64,000 bases of DNA. It comes from Sipunculus nudus. Its lineage: Eukaryota; Annelida; Sipuncula; Golfingiida; Sipunculidae. The notes under the pieces are model-generated. The model had not been told where the DNA came from and did no database searches. It saw only the letters and a list, made by a program, of their open reading frames with translations. Positions 1-12,200 of this stretch are shown here, piece after piece (the stretch's first letter is position 1; each line of letters begins with the position of its first letter). The stretch is taken from contig CM049306.1 in assembly GCA_026874595.1 (NCBI GenBank), positions 29,505,519-29,569,518 on the forward strand. Reading direction: 5' to 3'. A program made the position numbers and the translations under genes.

Positions 1-1524
1 GTCCATAGAAAACATCAGTGAACCATGCCAGAGTAATAAATAAGTCAAATTTTAAGTGGATTTATGACACTACAGTTAACATGTGATAAGATGGTTTTAC
101 AAAGAAACTTCTATTCTGGACTTGGAACAAAATTGATGAAGCACATCAGTGTTGATTGAAGGACCATGACAGATAAATAGTTATCCATGTGATGAAGTTT
201 TTGTAACCTTCATGGTAAATATGATGCTTATAATTAAGTCTAAGATTTGTTTGCTTTTGTAGTTCTTAAAAAGGACCTTCAAAGCAAAAGAAGGATAACA
301 GGAAGAATATTTTACATTTTCAGAAATATTTTTTTCTCTTATGAAGGTAAAAATTGATAAAAATCAGAGCTTATTATATATCATTCCCACCTTTATTAGG
401 AAAGAGCATTTGATCTGTTTTGATAAACTCATATTAAAAGCCAGATTCTTTCATTTAAAAACAGTTATTCACAAGAAAACAGTTTTCCTTAGTTTCATAG
501 TGGAAATAAACTTTAAAAGAATCTCATCACTGATATATATTAAACAAGCTTCATAAAAAATATTAAGATCTTCCAATAAATAAAATTATTCATATCTTGT
601 AGTACTTTTCAGAATCATTCATTAGATACTACCATTGGATTCATGTGTCTTAAATAGAAAAATAAATTAATCCATAAGAATTAATCTAAAGATTCTTACT
701 GTGTAAATATATATTTGTTTACATTAACATATAAGTTCTTTATATGATGACATCATCCTGACCAACACAACATTAACCTACATTGTTCTGCTGAGTTTTT
801 GATTATATCACCTGTTACACAGGTTTGCCAGGCCTCGCATATGGGCACTCTGTATATTGCATTTGTGCATAATACAACTGTAATGGTTATTGGACTGTGA
901 ATGTGAGGGTGGGGATTTGCCAGCATCAAAGTAAGGGGTATGTCTATGTGTATGTATCAGACACATACACTTCTGTGCACTGATACACAGGGACACCTGT
1001 CAAAGTGACATGCTGCTGGTTTCTCCAGTTTCTCGGATGTAGGGGAGACCTGACGTATCAAACATTCACAAGTCTGTGGTATGCCCTCTTTTATGCAGTG
1101 GGTGGTTTCTGGACCACTAACGGCTGAGCCCCTTTGCACAAATACACCAACCCTGAATGTGTGCAGGTCCTGTGTGACCCAAATGTACCTGGGAACATGT
1201 GGTACCGGCTCCAAATGTCGTCTTATCCTGTTATATGAGCTGAAAAGAGGACTTCATGGAGAGACCATCATTTAACAGTCCACTTAATAATTAAAACTTA
1301 AAAATAAAAACATGATGAGTTAAGAGGACACTGGATCTTTTGATATGGTCGTGCAGTCCCAATATGATGTTTTCTAAAAAGGTTTTATGTATTACACGAA
1401 AAAATGGAGTATGATGACAACTGAATATTAATATTCAAACAGTTTTCTTTTGGATTTAGGCAAAGATATTAAGCCCCTGGAAACCAGATATATGTGATCC
1501 AATGAAGAAATTTGATGTCAGCAT
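1..1524. other. Non-coding AT-rich sequence
   Basis: No recognisable gene. It is strongly AT-rich to about position 780. Positions 949-986 contain an imperfect inverted repeat around TGTATCAG and CTGATACA. Small frames here lack family features. Confidence 0.5.
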
Positions 1525-2012
1525 TGCAAGTTATAATTCCCTTGCATCCTCTACAGCGTCATCTCTAGTTCCTTGTATTCTCTACAGTTTCACTTCCAGT
1601 TCCTTGTTTCTTTATAGGTTAACAACACTCCACAAGCATTGGTAACACACTGCAGCTGTCTTAGAACTCCTTTATTTTAACTACTGCTTTGCTTAGCAAG
1701 GTTCTCTGGGTTACAACACCAGGGTGGGCACAGAGCAAGAAATTGCAGGCAGAGAAATGAGAGCGTGGTTTTGCATTTGTGCATCCAGTTCTTAGTGGTC
1801 CAATTACACTGGGACACCAGATGTCATTGGTCTGAATCTCAGGCCTGTGCCAGCCCTGTTGGTGTAACCTGGAGAACGTTGTATACAAAGCAATGGTTAA
1901 AACAAAAGGAGACCTGCTTCGCAGTTCCTTGTATCCTCTACATGACCACCTCCAGTTCCTTGTATCCTCTACTCAATCACCTCCAGTTCCTTGTATCTTC
2001 TTCAGTTTACCT
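1525..2012. repeat. 31-bp minisatellite in two clusters
   Basis: The word AGTTCCTTGTATCCTCTAC recurs at exact 31-bp spacing. In the first cluster the AGTTCC copies start at about 1567 and 1598, with a degenerate copy before them; in the second they start at 1923, 1954 and 1985. About 300 bp of unrelated sequence separates the clusters, which looks like one array later interrupted, or two independent expansions. Confidence 0.75.
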
Positions 2013-2015
2013 TGG

Positions 2016-3430
2016 GGTCCATCTTAGTAATGAGACCAGTGCATCACCAAAGGCAAACTTCATGTTGAGCATATATCCCGTAAATTGAACATTTAATTTA
2101 ATGTCTCATTTGTACATGGGAACATAAACAAATATCCATGCCTTATTTGAATGTATAAATATATGAGTGTACTAACCCAGTTTATTTCACTTAGTACATT
2201 TAAGTAGTTTATCAATATAAGTTTTCAGAAAAGGCAAATTGTGATGATGTTATATTTTGCAGACAGGTGTATGCAGACATAATATGTTTAACATTTTAAC
2301 AACTTGGATTGTATTTTACACATATGTCAGGGTTACAAATTATAAAATCTGGCTGACTTTGTCTTGTTTTTACCACACGCTTAGTTTCCATGTGTTTAAT
2401 TCCAGCTACAGATGAGCATTGTGATGTGATGTTTCTTGAGCAGCATAACAGACTTACTGGTAATATAGTGTGGTAATTTTAGTTCCTCATCAGTTGCCCA
2501 GTGCATTACCTCAGCATTTTGATCAAGCAAGTCAAATAGAAATTGAATGAAAACACAATTATTAAATATTTGGAAGCTTAAGACCCAAAACTGTAAAACT
2601 GCTTTAGTTATTGTGCCGATGCATTATGATTATAATGCCCATCATCTTCCTATTCAAGGGGCCCTTACTGCACTAGATGTTTTAAATGCAAATAGCAAAT
2701 TTCTGCATGCCCTGTGTCACCCACACCCCCGCGTGATCCTTTATCTTGATCAACGATATCATTAACACGTTGGCCAGTGAATGACCTCTCAACGAGACAT
2801 GAAACCTGTGCTCAGTATCCTGGGAAACCATTGCATTGTTCTTGCGTTCTCTAAAGCAACACCCCCACCACACAGCTGTTACCTACTGCTGCATCAAGGC
2901 AATTTTTCGAAATTTTTATTCACTGCCACCATGTCATGTTCTTACTCTGGCAGGGTGTTTCTAGCCACCATTGTTTTTTTTTTTCATAAAAAATGCAGAC
3001 TTGAACAAGGTGGAGCTTAGTGATTGTGGAGCTTAGTGATTGCCGGACTCATGCTGTGATGTCTCCTAGCATTGTACCACGCTTGTATTACTACTGGAGA
3101 CATATGTATGCTGTTATGTACAGCCAGCCACACCTGAGACTTGTATATCACTTGTCAGTACATGCTCAAGGACAAGTATTATTTGATAAGAAACCTACAT
3201 TAAGAGTGTGGCAAACACCTTGATAAAGAACATATTCCAATATTTTAATATTTGAAATAAGTTGGGGGTTGTTCACCTGAACAGCTCTTCAATAAAGAGC
3301 ATATTCAAATTTTCTCATGTTTTAATAAAAAAATCAACCTGATTACACCAAAATGAAATAAATTTAAAATATATGAAATAATTAATTTCAGGGCATTAAT
3401 TGATAATTAGTTGATTGTTATTTCAATTTT
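2016..3430. other. Non-coding sequence with a 16-bp duplication
   Basis: No gene seen. TGGAGCTTAGTGATTG is directly duplicated at about 3011-3042. The frame at 2547-2765 has no recognisable domain. Confidence 0.45.
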
Positions 3431-3433
3431 TCA

Positions 3434-3489
3434 CATATAAATAAATAAATATATATATATGTGTGTGTGTATATATATATACACACACA
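3434..3489. repeat. Compound microsatellite (AAAT/AT/GT/AC)
   Basis: Runs of AAAT, then AT, GT, AT again and AC follow each other. The GT and AC blocks are complementary, so the segment can fold into a hairpin. Confidence 0.85.
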
Positions 3490-6180
3490 GCTTATTTCCT
3501 GATTATTGCAAATTTCATTTATTACATTAATTTTTTTTTATAATTTAAACAGGATGTGTACAGGCCCTTGAAAAAGTTTTAGTTAAAAAGAGTAATTTCA
3601 GGGTCTTGAAATTCCTTGAAGAAAGCAGGTTTCCTTTGAAGTACTTGAAAAGGCCTTGATTTTTTTAAGCTGAACTACTTTCTCAGTTTTCCATTCCTGG
3701 TATAAGTTTAATATTAGATTATGTGCATTCATTTAGTAAAGTTTTTTGCTTTTTTAACAACCTTTGGGTTGATCAAGGCATCGGCAGTGTCCTTTGAAAT
3801 TTGTAAAATGTGATCTTGAGAGTCCGTGAAGAATAGGGATGGATATACAAACCTGCACGTGGCTGTAAAAAAAAAATATAACTTTTCAGTTACGTCTATC
3901 ACATCCGTTCTCTGTGTGTTCATCAGCTTTAAATGATCATTTGAGTGAGGACTTAAAGTAGTACCAGAGTCTGAGTAATACATGCCAAGTACTTTTGTCT
4001 AAAATTTGGACTTGAATACTTGTATGTGTGTTTGTGTGCATGCGTGTCTGAATATTATGGCAACTTACCTGCAGACCACATTTATTCATTATCTTTTGGC
4101 CCTCTGTTTGGCCACTTGCATGTAGTTTCCTTGTAACTTAGAAACACGCATAAAGTATCTGTATTCCTGTCTTAATTTAAACCATTGTAAAGTCAAATTT
4201 ATACATATTTTTCAGCTGCAAACAAATGTTCATTCATATGTTTACAGTGTTTCAGGTGCAACATGTACTCCAGTTGTATTAGGTAATGCCTGCAGAGTGC
4301 CTATGTCCAAAATTTGGTACTGGTTTTAGCCCTTACACAGATTTCAGCTTAGAAACAGTAACTGGATAACTGAAGCAATCCTTTGTCCATTGTCAAGTTG
4401 CCTGGCTGTGTAGTGACACATTTGAACTGTTTAAACCAAAGACTTATAATTTTGTTGTTGGGTATCTCGCAGAATTAAATTGAGTATTAGAATAATACTC
4501 AATAGTCTTATACATCCATTTGACAAAGTAAAGAGCATGAGCTATAATTCAACTGCCATAAACTTGCACTGACAGTTGAGAGATTACTAATTGTGCAAGT
4601 GACAGCCTAATAAGGGTTGTACAGTATTACTGTAAATTATTCTGAGTTAAGCTTTGTGGACCAAGGTTATTTAGTAAATCATGCATAATTTCATTTAACT
4701 TTAGTATAGTGCATAAGTCGCTGCGGATTAGCCTTAGTGACCTGAGGGGACATGCATTCCACACACTTCCCTGGAATTATTACCTACATGTATCGACTGT
4801 CATTGATGCAGAAATAATCATAATGACTTTGTAGTTCATAGAATTTTACTGGTAGTAAAAAATTATTATATGTCATAACATTCAGTGGAGAACTTTATGT
4901 AGTATTCATTATTAATAACCTATTACCAGTTATAAAAATATTAAAAATATATCATTAGATGTACATGCTTGTACAGTTACTTTCAGTAGTCCTTAATCAG
5001 TATAAAACAAGAGCTTTAATGCTATTAATCAAAGAAAATATGATTAACCATAAAAAAATTTTTAAAACAGTCAGTTGGCTTCATTGTAAAGCAAGTTTGG
5101 TATGAAACCACAAGATGGTTATAAATTACTAAAGAAAAGTATAAGTCATTTAGTTCTATAAAAGATGAAATGATCAGACAGGATTTCTTCTCATATCTTG
5201 AGGCATAAGTTGTCTGCTTATTGTCAGTCAATGTTTTTATCTCTTTGTATCGGTTTTGGGCTTACAATATGAGCCATGAACGGTAAAAATCAGCATCTCA
5301 CACTTTTTATCATTGTCCCATTTACCGTCCATCATATCTCAGAACAACCATTGGTTTCATCTGTCATGATTTCTGAAATAGCCTGTATTTATGTGGTGTA
5401 AATTGAGGTTGAAACTGGAGGCAAAGAAAAAAGTCAGCAAATGACAGTCCATTAGTCAGCAGCAACGCTTAGTGACTGTTGTATCATTACGACACTTAAT
5501 AACCTTCAGCTGAACAATTATGAATACAGGAGGTGTCATCAAGAAAGAGAATCCTTGAAACAGAAAAGTATAGAATAAAAACACAAACTTTATTAAAGAG
5601 TCAAAGTCTGATTTCAAAATCTAATGAAATGTAAGATGTTGATCTCCAAGTTCTTTATTTAAAATTTTTGTTGTTTTTTCTTTCCATTTGATAAAAACAG
5701 TTTAAGGTCATTGTGTGTGAATGATACCCAACCAGAGTTAATTTCTATGAATATTCATATTTAAAAAACTATGAATATTCATATTAGTGTTTAGTCACTT
5801 TCTCTTCATGATTCAGTGTGGAGGGTACTCTCTGTCCGTCGTCATTGTGCCTGACAGAAATCAGCAGAATCGGGACTGCCACATCATGTCACAGTGTGTT
5901 TTCCTTGATCATTACCGCGTCTTTACACTCAGAGTTGATTAGACTGGCCTGTTTTAAGTGGCCAGCTCCTCTTTTGTCATTGTGGAGTCCTAAACAAGCA
6001 TTTTTTTCAAAACCTATTAAGATATTCTCCAATATTCTGGAAATTTATTATTTTTATATTATGTAGGAATTTTAAAAATTAACTTATCTTGTTCCAAATT
6101 ATTTTATAACTTATTTTGATTCAAATCAAGTGAATGGTAGCAATCAGCCATTAATTACAGTTTTCTGATTTTAAAAGGGC
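3490..6180. other. Non-coding sequence, nothing recognisable
   Basis: AT-rich with no supported gene. The self-complementary ATGAATATTCATAT occurs twice, about 24 bp apart, at 5748-5790. Positions 3560-3660 contain several loose copies of CTTGAAA. Confidence 0.45.
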
Positions 6181-7035
6181 ATGTCTTAAGACCTAGAGCC
6201 ACCATGTTAAAGAAAGGTGGTTCTCAGGGCTCTTTTTAAGTTTTTAGCAAACCTGTGAGCTTATGCGATGGTGCAGTGTCGTGCGTCGTCTGTCTGGGTT
6301 GTGAGTCATCTGTACGTTAACCATAGCTATCTCAAAAATGGCAGAAGCTAGCGGCACCAATTTTTTTGCAAATAATCAGTCATCTGAAAAACTCTATCGG
6401 ATTTTGTTTATTTTTTCTAACTGCATTTTCTTAGATTTTATAGGGAAAAAGCTAAAAAAGCTTTAAAATCTTCTTCTCTGAAACTGTCCAGCCAAATTGT
6501 CCAATATTTCACAGAAATGATCCCTGGAACAACGTTCACAAGTTTGTACGAATGGTTCCAGTTCGGAGATTTTTGGCTGAGTTACAGGAGGTTGAACTTA
6601 GTCATCTGTCCAAAAAAGCACACTAAAATTAAAATCTCAGAAATGGCTAGAGCTATAATCACCAAATTTTATACCAATGTTTGTCACATGTCATATCTGA
6701 AATTGAGGTATTGGTGGCACCACCTACATTGATGTGTTTTTTACAAGCGAAAATGTAATTTTAAACTCTTCTAGCTTATACACTGATTTATGATGAAACT
6801 GTTAAGATGATTGGTTTAAACTTTACAAGAATTATTATATGGTAGGGTTCTGCCAGTTTTATAAGAATAGATTGGGTTAATACAGCTTTAAAAAAGCATT
6901 GTAGCCAATTGAAAAAGGCTTTCTGTGTTTGAAAACAGATTTGACAACATGCTGAGTTTCAGCAGCCAAGTCAAGAGGTCACTCAGTACAAACAGGTGGG
7001 GTCCAGACATCACCATGGCAACTGACCTGGCTCTG
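6180..7035. mobile_element. Degenerate repeat element, left part of a composite
   Basis: Starts near a hairpin at about 6197-6227 (AGAGCCACC paired with GGTGGTTCT) and runs through text I associate with invertebrate interspersed repeats (AATGATCCCTGGAACAACG, GAATGGTTCCAGTTCGG). The near-palindrome GGTGGCACCACC lies at about 6713, and the same word recurs in the adjacent 278-bp array, which suggests both belong to one composite non-autonomous element. No transposase frame is present, so the class is unknown. Confidence 0.4.
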
Positions 7036-7041
7036 GCGGGT

Positions 7042-7104
7042 GTCTAGACAATGTGTCAAGATGTCTAGACACAGTGTCTAGACGTCTAGACACAATGTCT
7101 AGAT
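7042..7104. promoter_or_regulatory. Cluster of GTCTAGAC palindromes (SMAD-site-like)
   Basis: Perfect GTCTAGAC copies lie at 7042-7049, 7063-7070, 7076-7083 and 7084-7091, with a seven-of-eight match (GTCTAGAT) at 7097-7104. GTCTAGAC is the known palindromic SMAD-binding element. The spacing (21, 13, 8, 13) is irregular, so this is not a simple fixed-period array, although local duplication is possible. Function is unproven. Confidence 0.45.
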
Positions 7105-7179
7105 GCAGAATTCCCAGATTATTGGAACTATATCTTTCAACTGTTTGAAAAAACTTGGTTTGCATTTTAAGCAAATCGG

Positions 7180-8072
7180 GTTTATCATCAGGTCACATGT
7201 GTCCATTTGGATGTCTGTTTCCACACATAAACCCACATATCTCGGTAAACGTTTGACCGATCAGGCTAAAAATTTTGCACAAATGTAGCCCTTTGATAGC
7301 TTTATAACATACACTAAAAATGGTGGCACCACCTGCAACCATTTTTACACAGCGTCCATCTGTTCATCTGCCTTGGGATAACATCACTCATATCTCAGCA
7401 GTGGTTTGACTTTTCCACCTGAAATTTTGCAGGTTTATACATCCTGGACAACTTTCTCGTTTTTATGACAGGTGGCGCCACCTTCATTCACGTTTACTCT
7501 GCAGACACCCAAGCTCACATATTGGGAACCGTTTGACCGATTAGGCCAAAATTTTGCATGTGTATAGATCTCACGTAGCTCTTCATCATAGGCAAAACTG
7601 GTGGCCCCACCTGCAACCACTTGTGCACAGCGTCCTTCTGTTCATCTGCCTTGGGATAAAATCACTCATATCTCAGCAGTGGTTTGACTTATCCACCTGA
7701 AATTTTGCAGGTTTATACATCCTGGACAGCTTTCTTGATTTTATGACAGGTTGCACTACCTACATTCACGTTTACTCTGCAGACATCCAAGCTCATATCT
7801 AAGGAACCGTTTGACTGATTGGGCTAAAATTTTGCTTGTGTATAGATCACGAATAGCTCTTCATCATAGGCAAAACTGGTGGTCCCACCTGCAACCACTT
7901 ATGCACAGCGTCCATCTGTTCATCTGCCTTGGGATAAAATCACTCATATCTCAGCAGTGGTTTGACTTATCCACCTGAAATTTTGCAGGTTTATACATCC
8001 TGGACAATTTTCTTATTTTATGACAGGTGGCACCACCTACATCCACATTTACTCTGCAGACATCCATTCTAA
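7180..8072. repeat. 278-bp higher-order tandem array
   Basis: The segment TGGTGG(C/T)(A/C)CC...CCTGCAACCA begins at 7321, 7599 and 7877, exactly 278 bp apart. A diverged partial copy fills 7180-7320, and similarity ends near 8070. Each 278-bp unit is two related halves of about 149 and 129 bp, each starting at a GGTGGNNCCACC-like palindrome and containing a CATATCTC...TTTGAC...AAATTTTGCA block. Tandem cores of this size are known inside non-autonomous Helitron-like and similar elements of bivalves; membership here is inferred. Confidence 0.85.
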
Positions 8073-8694
8073 TATGCAACGCACCTCACTCTATTCCCCT
8101 TGCCACCTAATCCATGCCTCACTTCACCTGTCCCACTCTGATTTCTGCGGATACACAGTCGCTTGTGGACTACCCATATTCTAGTTTTAAAATGTCCTAG
8201 TCTGAAACTTGCAGGTCCGAAAAGTCCATTTTGCTGAAATCATAATGACTAAGGTAGATATGCAGGACTTGAGAGGATCAATATCAAATCTTAAAAATAA
8301 ACCTCCGTTCACACTCCAAAACTTTGCACAGGTTCGCATTAGGCCTGTAGGCCTTGTTCATTTCCGGTTTCAGTTTACTTTAGACATCTGGAGCAAAATG
8401 TCCTTGATACACTGGGGACAAATATTTCACTGCTGCTGCCATGCAAATACGTCAGACATGATGTTCACTATTCTGATCAATGATATGGATAACTAATCAA
8501 ATATGACATGCTTTAACTAATGGTGTGTAAGTCAGGTCTTATGTGGTCATAGCTGGCTCAGCTGACCACTGCTACCACACAGACTTTCCATATAGGTCAC
8601 AGATATGTGTCCTGCATAAGGTGAACCTTAAAGTAATGATGACGGGTCCCCATAAACTTAGACATGCCTAATCAGGGTTCAACGCAAGGGGTTT
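8073..8694. other. Non-coding sequence
   Basis: No gene seen. The 95-codon frame at 8209-8496 has no family features and sits just outside the tandem array. Confidence 0.45.
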
Positions 8695-8699
8695 TTACC

Positions 8700-8945
8700 A
8701 GTGACAAGTAGGGTCCACTACATCAGTGTCTGAGTGAAAGTCTGAGTCCAAGTCACACAAGTCCAAGCCATACAGGTCCAAGCCCAAGACACACAAGTCC
8801 AAGCCATACAAGTCCAAGCCATACATATCTTGAGTCCATGCCACACAAGTCCAAGTTTGATTCCTTGTGGCTCTAGTCCAAGTCCACCTTGGATGAGTCT
8901 GAGTCATTTGAAACCTGAGTCCATGTCTGAGCCTGAGTCCAGTTC
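8700..8945. repeat. Degenerate 15-bp array (AAGTCCAAGCCATAC)
   Basis: Units based on AAGTCCAAGCCATAC repeat with drift from about 8740 to 8900, with GAGTCC variants on both sides. Related AAGTCC text reappears at 9190-9290. The 15-bp period keeps a frame open on the minus strand (repeated YGLDL), which I regard as an artefact. Confidence 0.75.
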
Positions 8946-9189
8946 AAATCTCCTTATTAAAAGAAATATACCGTGGAAATTCAAGATTTATCATGTATTT
9001 TTATATTAGTTTACACAAACTTTTTATTTTAATATTTTATACTGTTTAGCTTACAATGCAGAGCTAAAGCTATTTATTCAGTCATATTTTTTGGTAATAT
9101 TCTGTTTGTAGTTCGCACATGTACATATGTCTTTAGAGTATGTGACATAGTTTTCTTCTTACTGGACAAAAGATGAACTCAGCCTGATT

Positions 9190-9290
9190 TCTCAAGTCCA
9201 TACTTCTGAGTTCTAAGTACAAGTCTAAGTACAAGTCCAAGTCCAAAACCCTTGAGTTCCTGAAAAGTGGACTGGAGTCTGGACTTGACT
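9190..9290. repeat. Outlying copies of the AAGTCC repeat
   Basis: AAGTACAAGTCTAAGTACAA and AAGTCCAAGTCC follow each other, then GGACTGGAGTCTGGACTTGAC on the opposite sense. This makes an inverted AAGTCC/GGACTT arrangement. Confidence 0.6.
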
Positions 9291-9569
9291 CCTACATAAA
9301 TTTGCAGAAACTTCTAGTTTTAGCCTCAAACTTAATCACAAGAGGTCTGATTGACATGCGTAATTCAATACAACCAGTTCTATGGTATATTCACCCAGCT
9401 CTGTAGATATCTGATACTTGTTAAATTTATTATGATATAGCATTATAAATTTGTTTAAATATCATTTGAAATTACAGCTTTATTGTGAATTTAGATAACA
9501 ATGACAACAGCTACATATTGATATGATCATAATTTCGCCATCTGAGAGTCTTTGGTTCTGATCCATCAC

Positions 9570-10205
9570 TGATGGCAGAAACAGTTTCAACTTGAACACA
9601 TCAACGCATTCTCCATCATCTCTTGGTACCAACTGTGACGTCAGTCCTTCTTAGTGTCACCTGAAAATACTAAGGGAAACAAAAACAAAAAAATAAATAA
9701 GAACAACATACATATCATTTTCCTTCAAAGATGAAAAACCTGTTAACTTTTGGCCCAAGTCTTGAATTTAAATTACAGTCACTTGTCTTCTTTGCTTTAT
9801 GAATCTTCTGAAAAGTTTAAACAATAAACTGATTGTTTCTTCATATAAGTCTGTGTCAGTCTTATCTTTACCTAGTACATGGATCAACTAGGAGGGTGTT
9901 CCATCATATGATTGACTGATTTGCTGGCATTTTTCACCACTCGTGACTCACATAATGATAACAAGCATGATGTCACACTCCTTTGGTGCCAGAACTTCAG
10001 TGATTCAACTTGTGTTGCAGATTTTCTGTTCTTCGTGTTCAGTCATATTTTGACATGTGCCATGACGTCATAATTGACAGACACCATCACATATGTTATG
10101 ATTCAACTTTTCCTTGCTTGACATGGTTTGTCACAAAACATGACATCACCCCACAACTCTGCTGACACCTTCTGTCTCAGTTGATTCAACTTCATACACT
10201 AATCC
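9570..10205. repeat. Diverged ~85-100-bp tandem region carrying two TGACGTCA sites
   Basis: GATTCAACTT recurs at about 10002, 10100 and 10183, each within similar text containing TGACATCA, TGATGTCA or TGACGTCA. The palindrome TGACGTCA, the consensus cAMP-response element bound by CREB/ATF proteins, is perfect at 9636-9643 and 10063-10070. The copies are too diverged to fix a unit exactly. Confidence 0.45.
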
Positions 10206-10209
10206 CTCA

Positions 10210-11600
10210 CAACAGAACTATTTACTATTTATATTTCATTGGCTGGATTTTCAAGTTCAGGACCAACTTGATGCCAAAGAGAATGACAATTTTTAATTTA
10301 CTAACAGATTTTCACTTTATTCTTAAATAAGACTTTTATTTCTGAATTATTTCCAACAACATTCAAAGAAATCTGAAATCATGCAGGATTCTTCATATTG
10401 TATAATTTATTACAATAAATTAGCTTCATTCTCATGCAGTAGACAGTGCCACCTGCTGGCAAAAATGCAAACTAAAAAAACTTAATACATGTACACACTT
10501 CATAAAGTAAGTGATACATCATGTCCCCTGGCACAGTCAGTTAAGATTTTTGTTGGTATTATTCATGGACTTGGTTGGATATAGTACCTGTGATGATAAA
10601 AAAAAAGTATGTGACTGTGTATTGTGTTTGGTTGAGTTAAGTATAGACCTATGTCTGGCATGGTCTGGTGTACAGTCAGTTCCTGATAAGGTTGGATGCC
10701 TCAGAAAATCTCTCATTGTACATTGTCATATAGATTTCTCATATTGTCCATTGTCATGTAGCACTACTGGTTTGTTTTCCTGACACCACGATATCTTGCA
10801 CCAGTGCAACTGGAAAAAAAAATATTTTACTTGCCCTGTAATTAGTTAGGAAAGAGGATATTTTAGGTAAGAATACACAGGACAGGCTGATAATCATGTC
10901 AGTGTGTTTATATATAAGGCCATCATCACTAAATTCATATGTTAGGTATGGTCAATGTCTCAGTTTGTCAGATATTATTTAGGTAGAATTCACATTGATT
11001 GTTATAGTTTTTGAAGGGGCCCTCCTGAATACAAGGCTTATAATTAGGTTAAGGTTTCTATAAAAATTAAATGCTTGAAAGATGAAAGAGATGTGCATTG
11101 ATAATTCAGAAGGAGAGCTACTAATTACAGGGATAATTTCAACAGCTGTTTGAATAAATGTTTTACCTAAATGTTTAAGCTAAAGGAGTCAGTGAAAATT
11201 ATTTAGAATTTCTGATCGCTTAGGTATGCATTTCAGTTTCCTTGCATGTTTCACCCAGATTGGATACTTCTGATATGATTAAGTTTAGGTTATATAAAAA
11301 TTCTGATTTTTATATATAAATTTATATTTATCGTTTATTTGATGCAGTATCATTTTTTATTGGAACAGCTTACTACTGATACTTATGTGAAGTTTGCAGG
11401 CAATTAATAATATAGTTACTAAGGTATTTCAGTGCTTTTCTGCCTACAGTTTTAAAATTTTAAACACAGATTTGGAAAAAGGAAAAAGTGTACATCATTG
11501 AAAATCAGAAAAAAGGGACACATTCCATTTATGGAAGGGATTCTCCTGAAAAGGAGGCAGCAACTTGGTTCTTATACTTTCTGATCTTATATCCATCCCT
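10210..11600. other. Non-coding sequence
   Basis: AT-rich; no recognisable gene, array or element. The frame at 10511-10783 shows no domain. Confidence 0.45.
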
Positions 11601-11654
11601 TCAATTACCAGTCACAGAAAATGGCTGAGGATCTTTGTCTGTAATCAGTTTTTT

Positions 11655-11795
11655 TGTGGGAGACTAATACTGGTTCAATCCCATTGTGGCTGTGAGAGAG
11701 GGTTGTAATTGCCTGTCCAAGGTTTGTAGGTTTCCTTTGAGTTCTCTGGTTACCTCCGCCTCTTAGACTACTGAACCAAACAGTCTGAGCCATGG
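11655..11795. mobile_element. Possible degenerate SINE fragment
   Basis: GGTTCAATCCC near 11673 resembles a polymerase III B box. It is followed by text (GGTTTCCTTTGAGTTCTCTGG, TTACCTCCGCC) like the body of tRNA-derived SINEs common in molluscs. There is no clear A box or tail, so this is tentative. Confidence 0.3.
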
Positions 11796-11984
11796 AGAGT
11801 GCCTCAGTAAGTTATAATAACTATTTATACAATCCATGTAAAATAAATAGTTTAAAAGATAAGGCTATTTTAGTTTAAGGTCTTTGTTTGAAAATGCCGG
11901 TGTCAAAGAATTTGCTAGTGACCTCAACTAAGAGGTGGCTGGAAATGGGTGTTCTGTATTTATAAGTGTGATAAGGCATTAAAA

Positions 11985-12200
11985 TATGAAATCTTATGAA
12001 ATTTTCAGGGTATTTCCGGAATGGACCAATGAAGAATCGATTAGATTTTGGTGTGGATCTGACACATCAAGCTCCTGGAACTTCATTAACCAATATTCAC
12101 AAATGTACAGTCACTTATGCATGAATGAACCTGATAATATTGGCCAATTAAGTGGATGGCAGAGGCTTGCATTCATTAAAAACGCAGATTTGTAGTATTC
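11985..12200 (+). mobile_element. Short element, GGTGTGGATCTG family, + orientation
   Basis: Shares with 17150-17470 and 39250-39535 (both reversed) the order AAATTTTCAGGG, then GATTAGATTTTGGTGTGGATC, CATATTCACAAA-like, GTGCATGAATGAACCTG-like, and ends near GGCAGAGGCTTGC. The terminal word matches the CTTGGCGGAGGTATGC end of a widespread animal repeat, so this is probably a truncated non-autonomous copy. Confidence 0.65.

Noticed and set aside
8695-8907. Minus-strand YGLDL repeat frame
   Set aside because: By-product of a 15-bp array.
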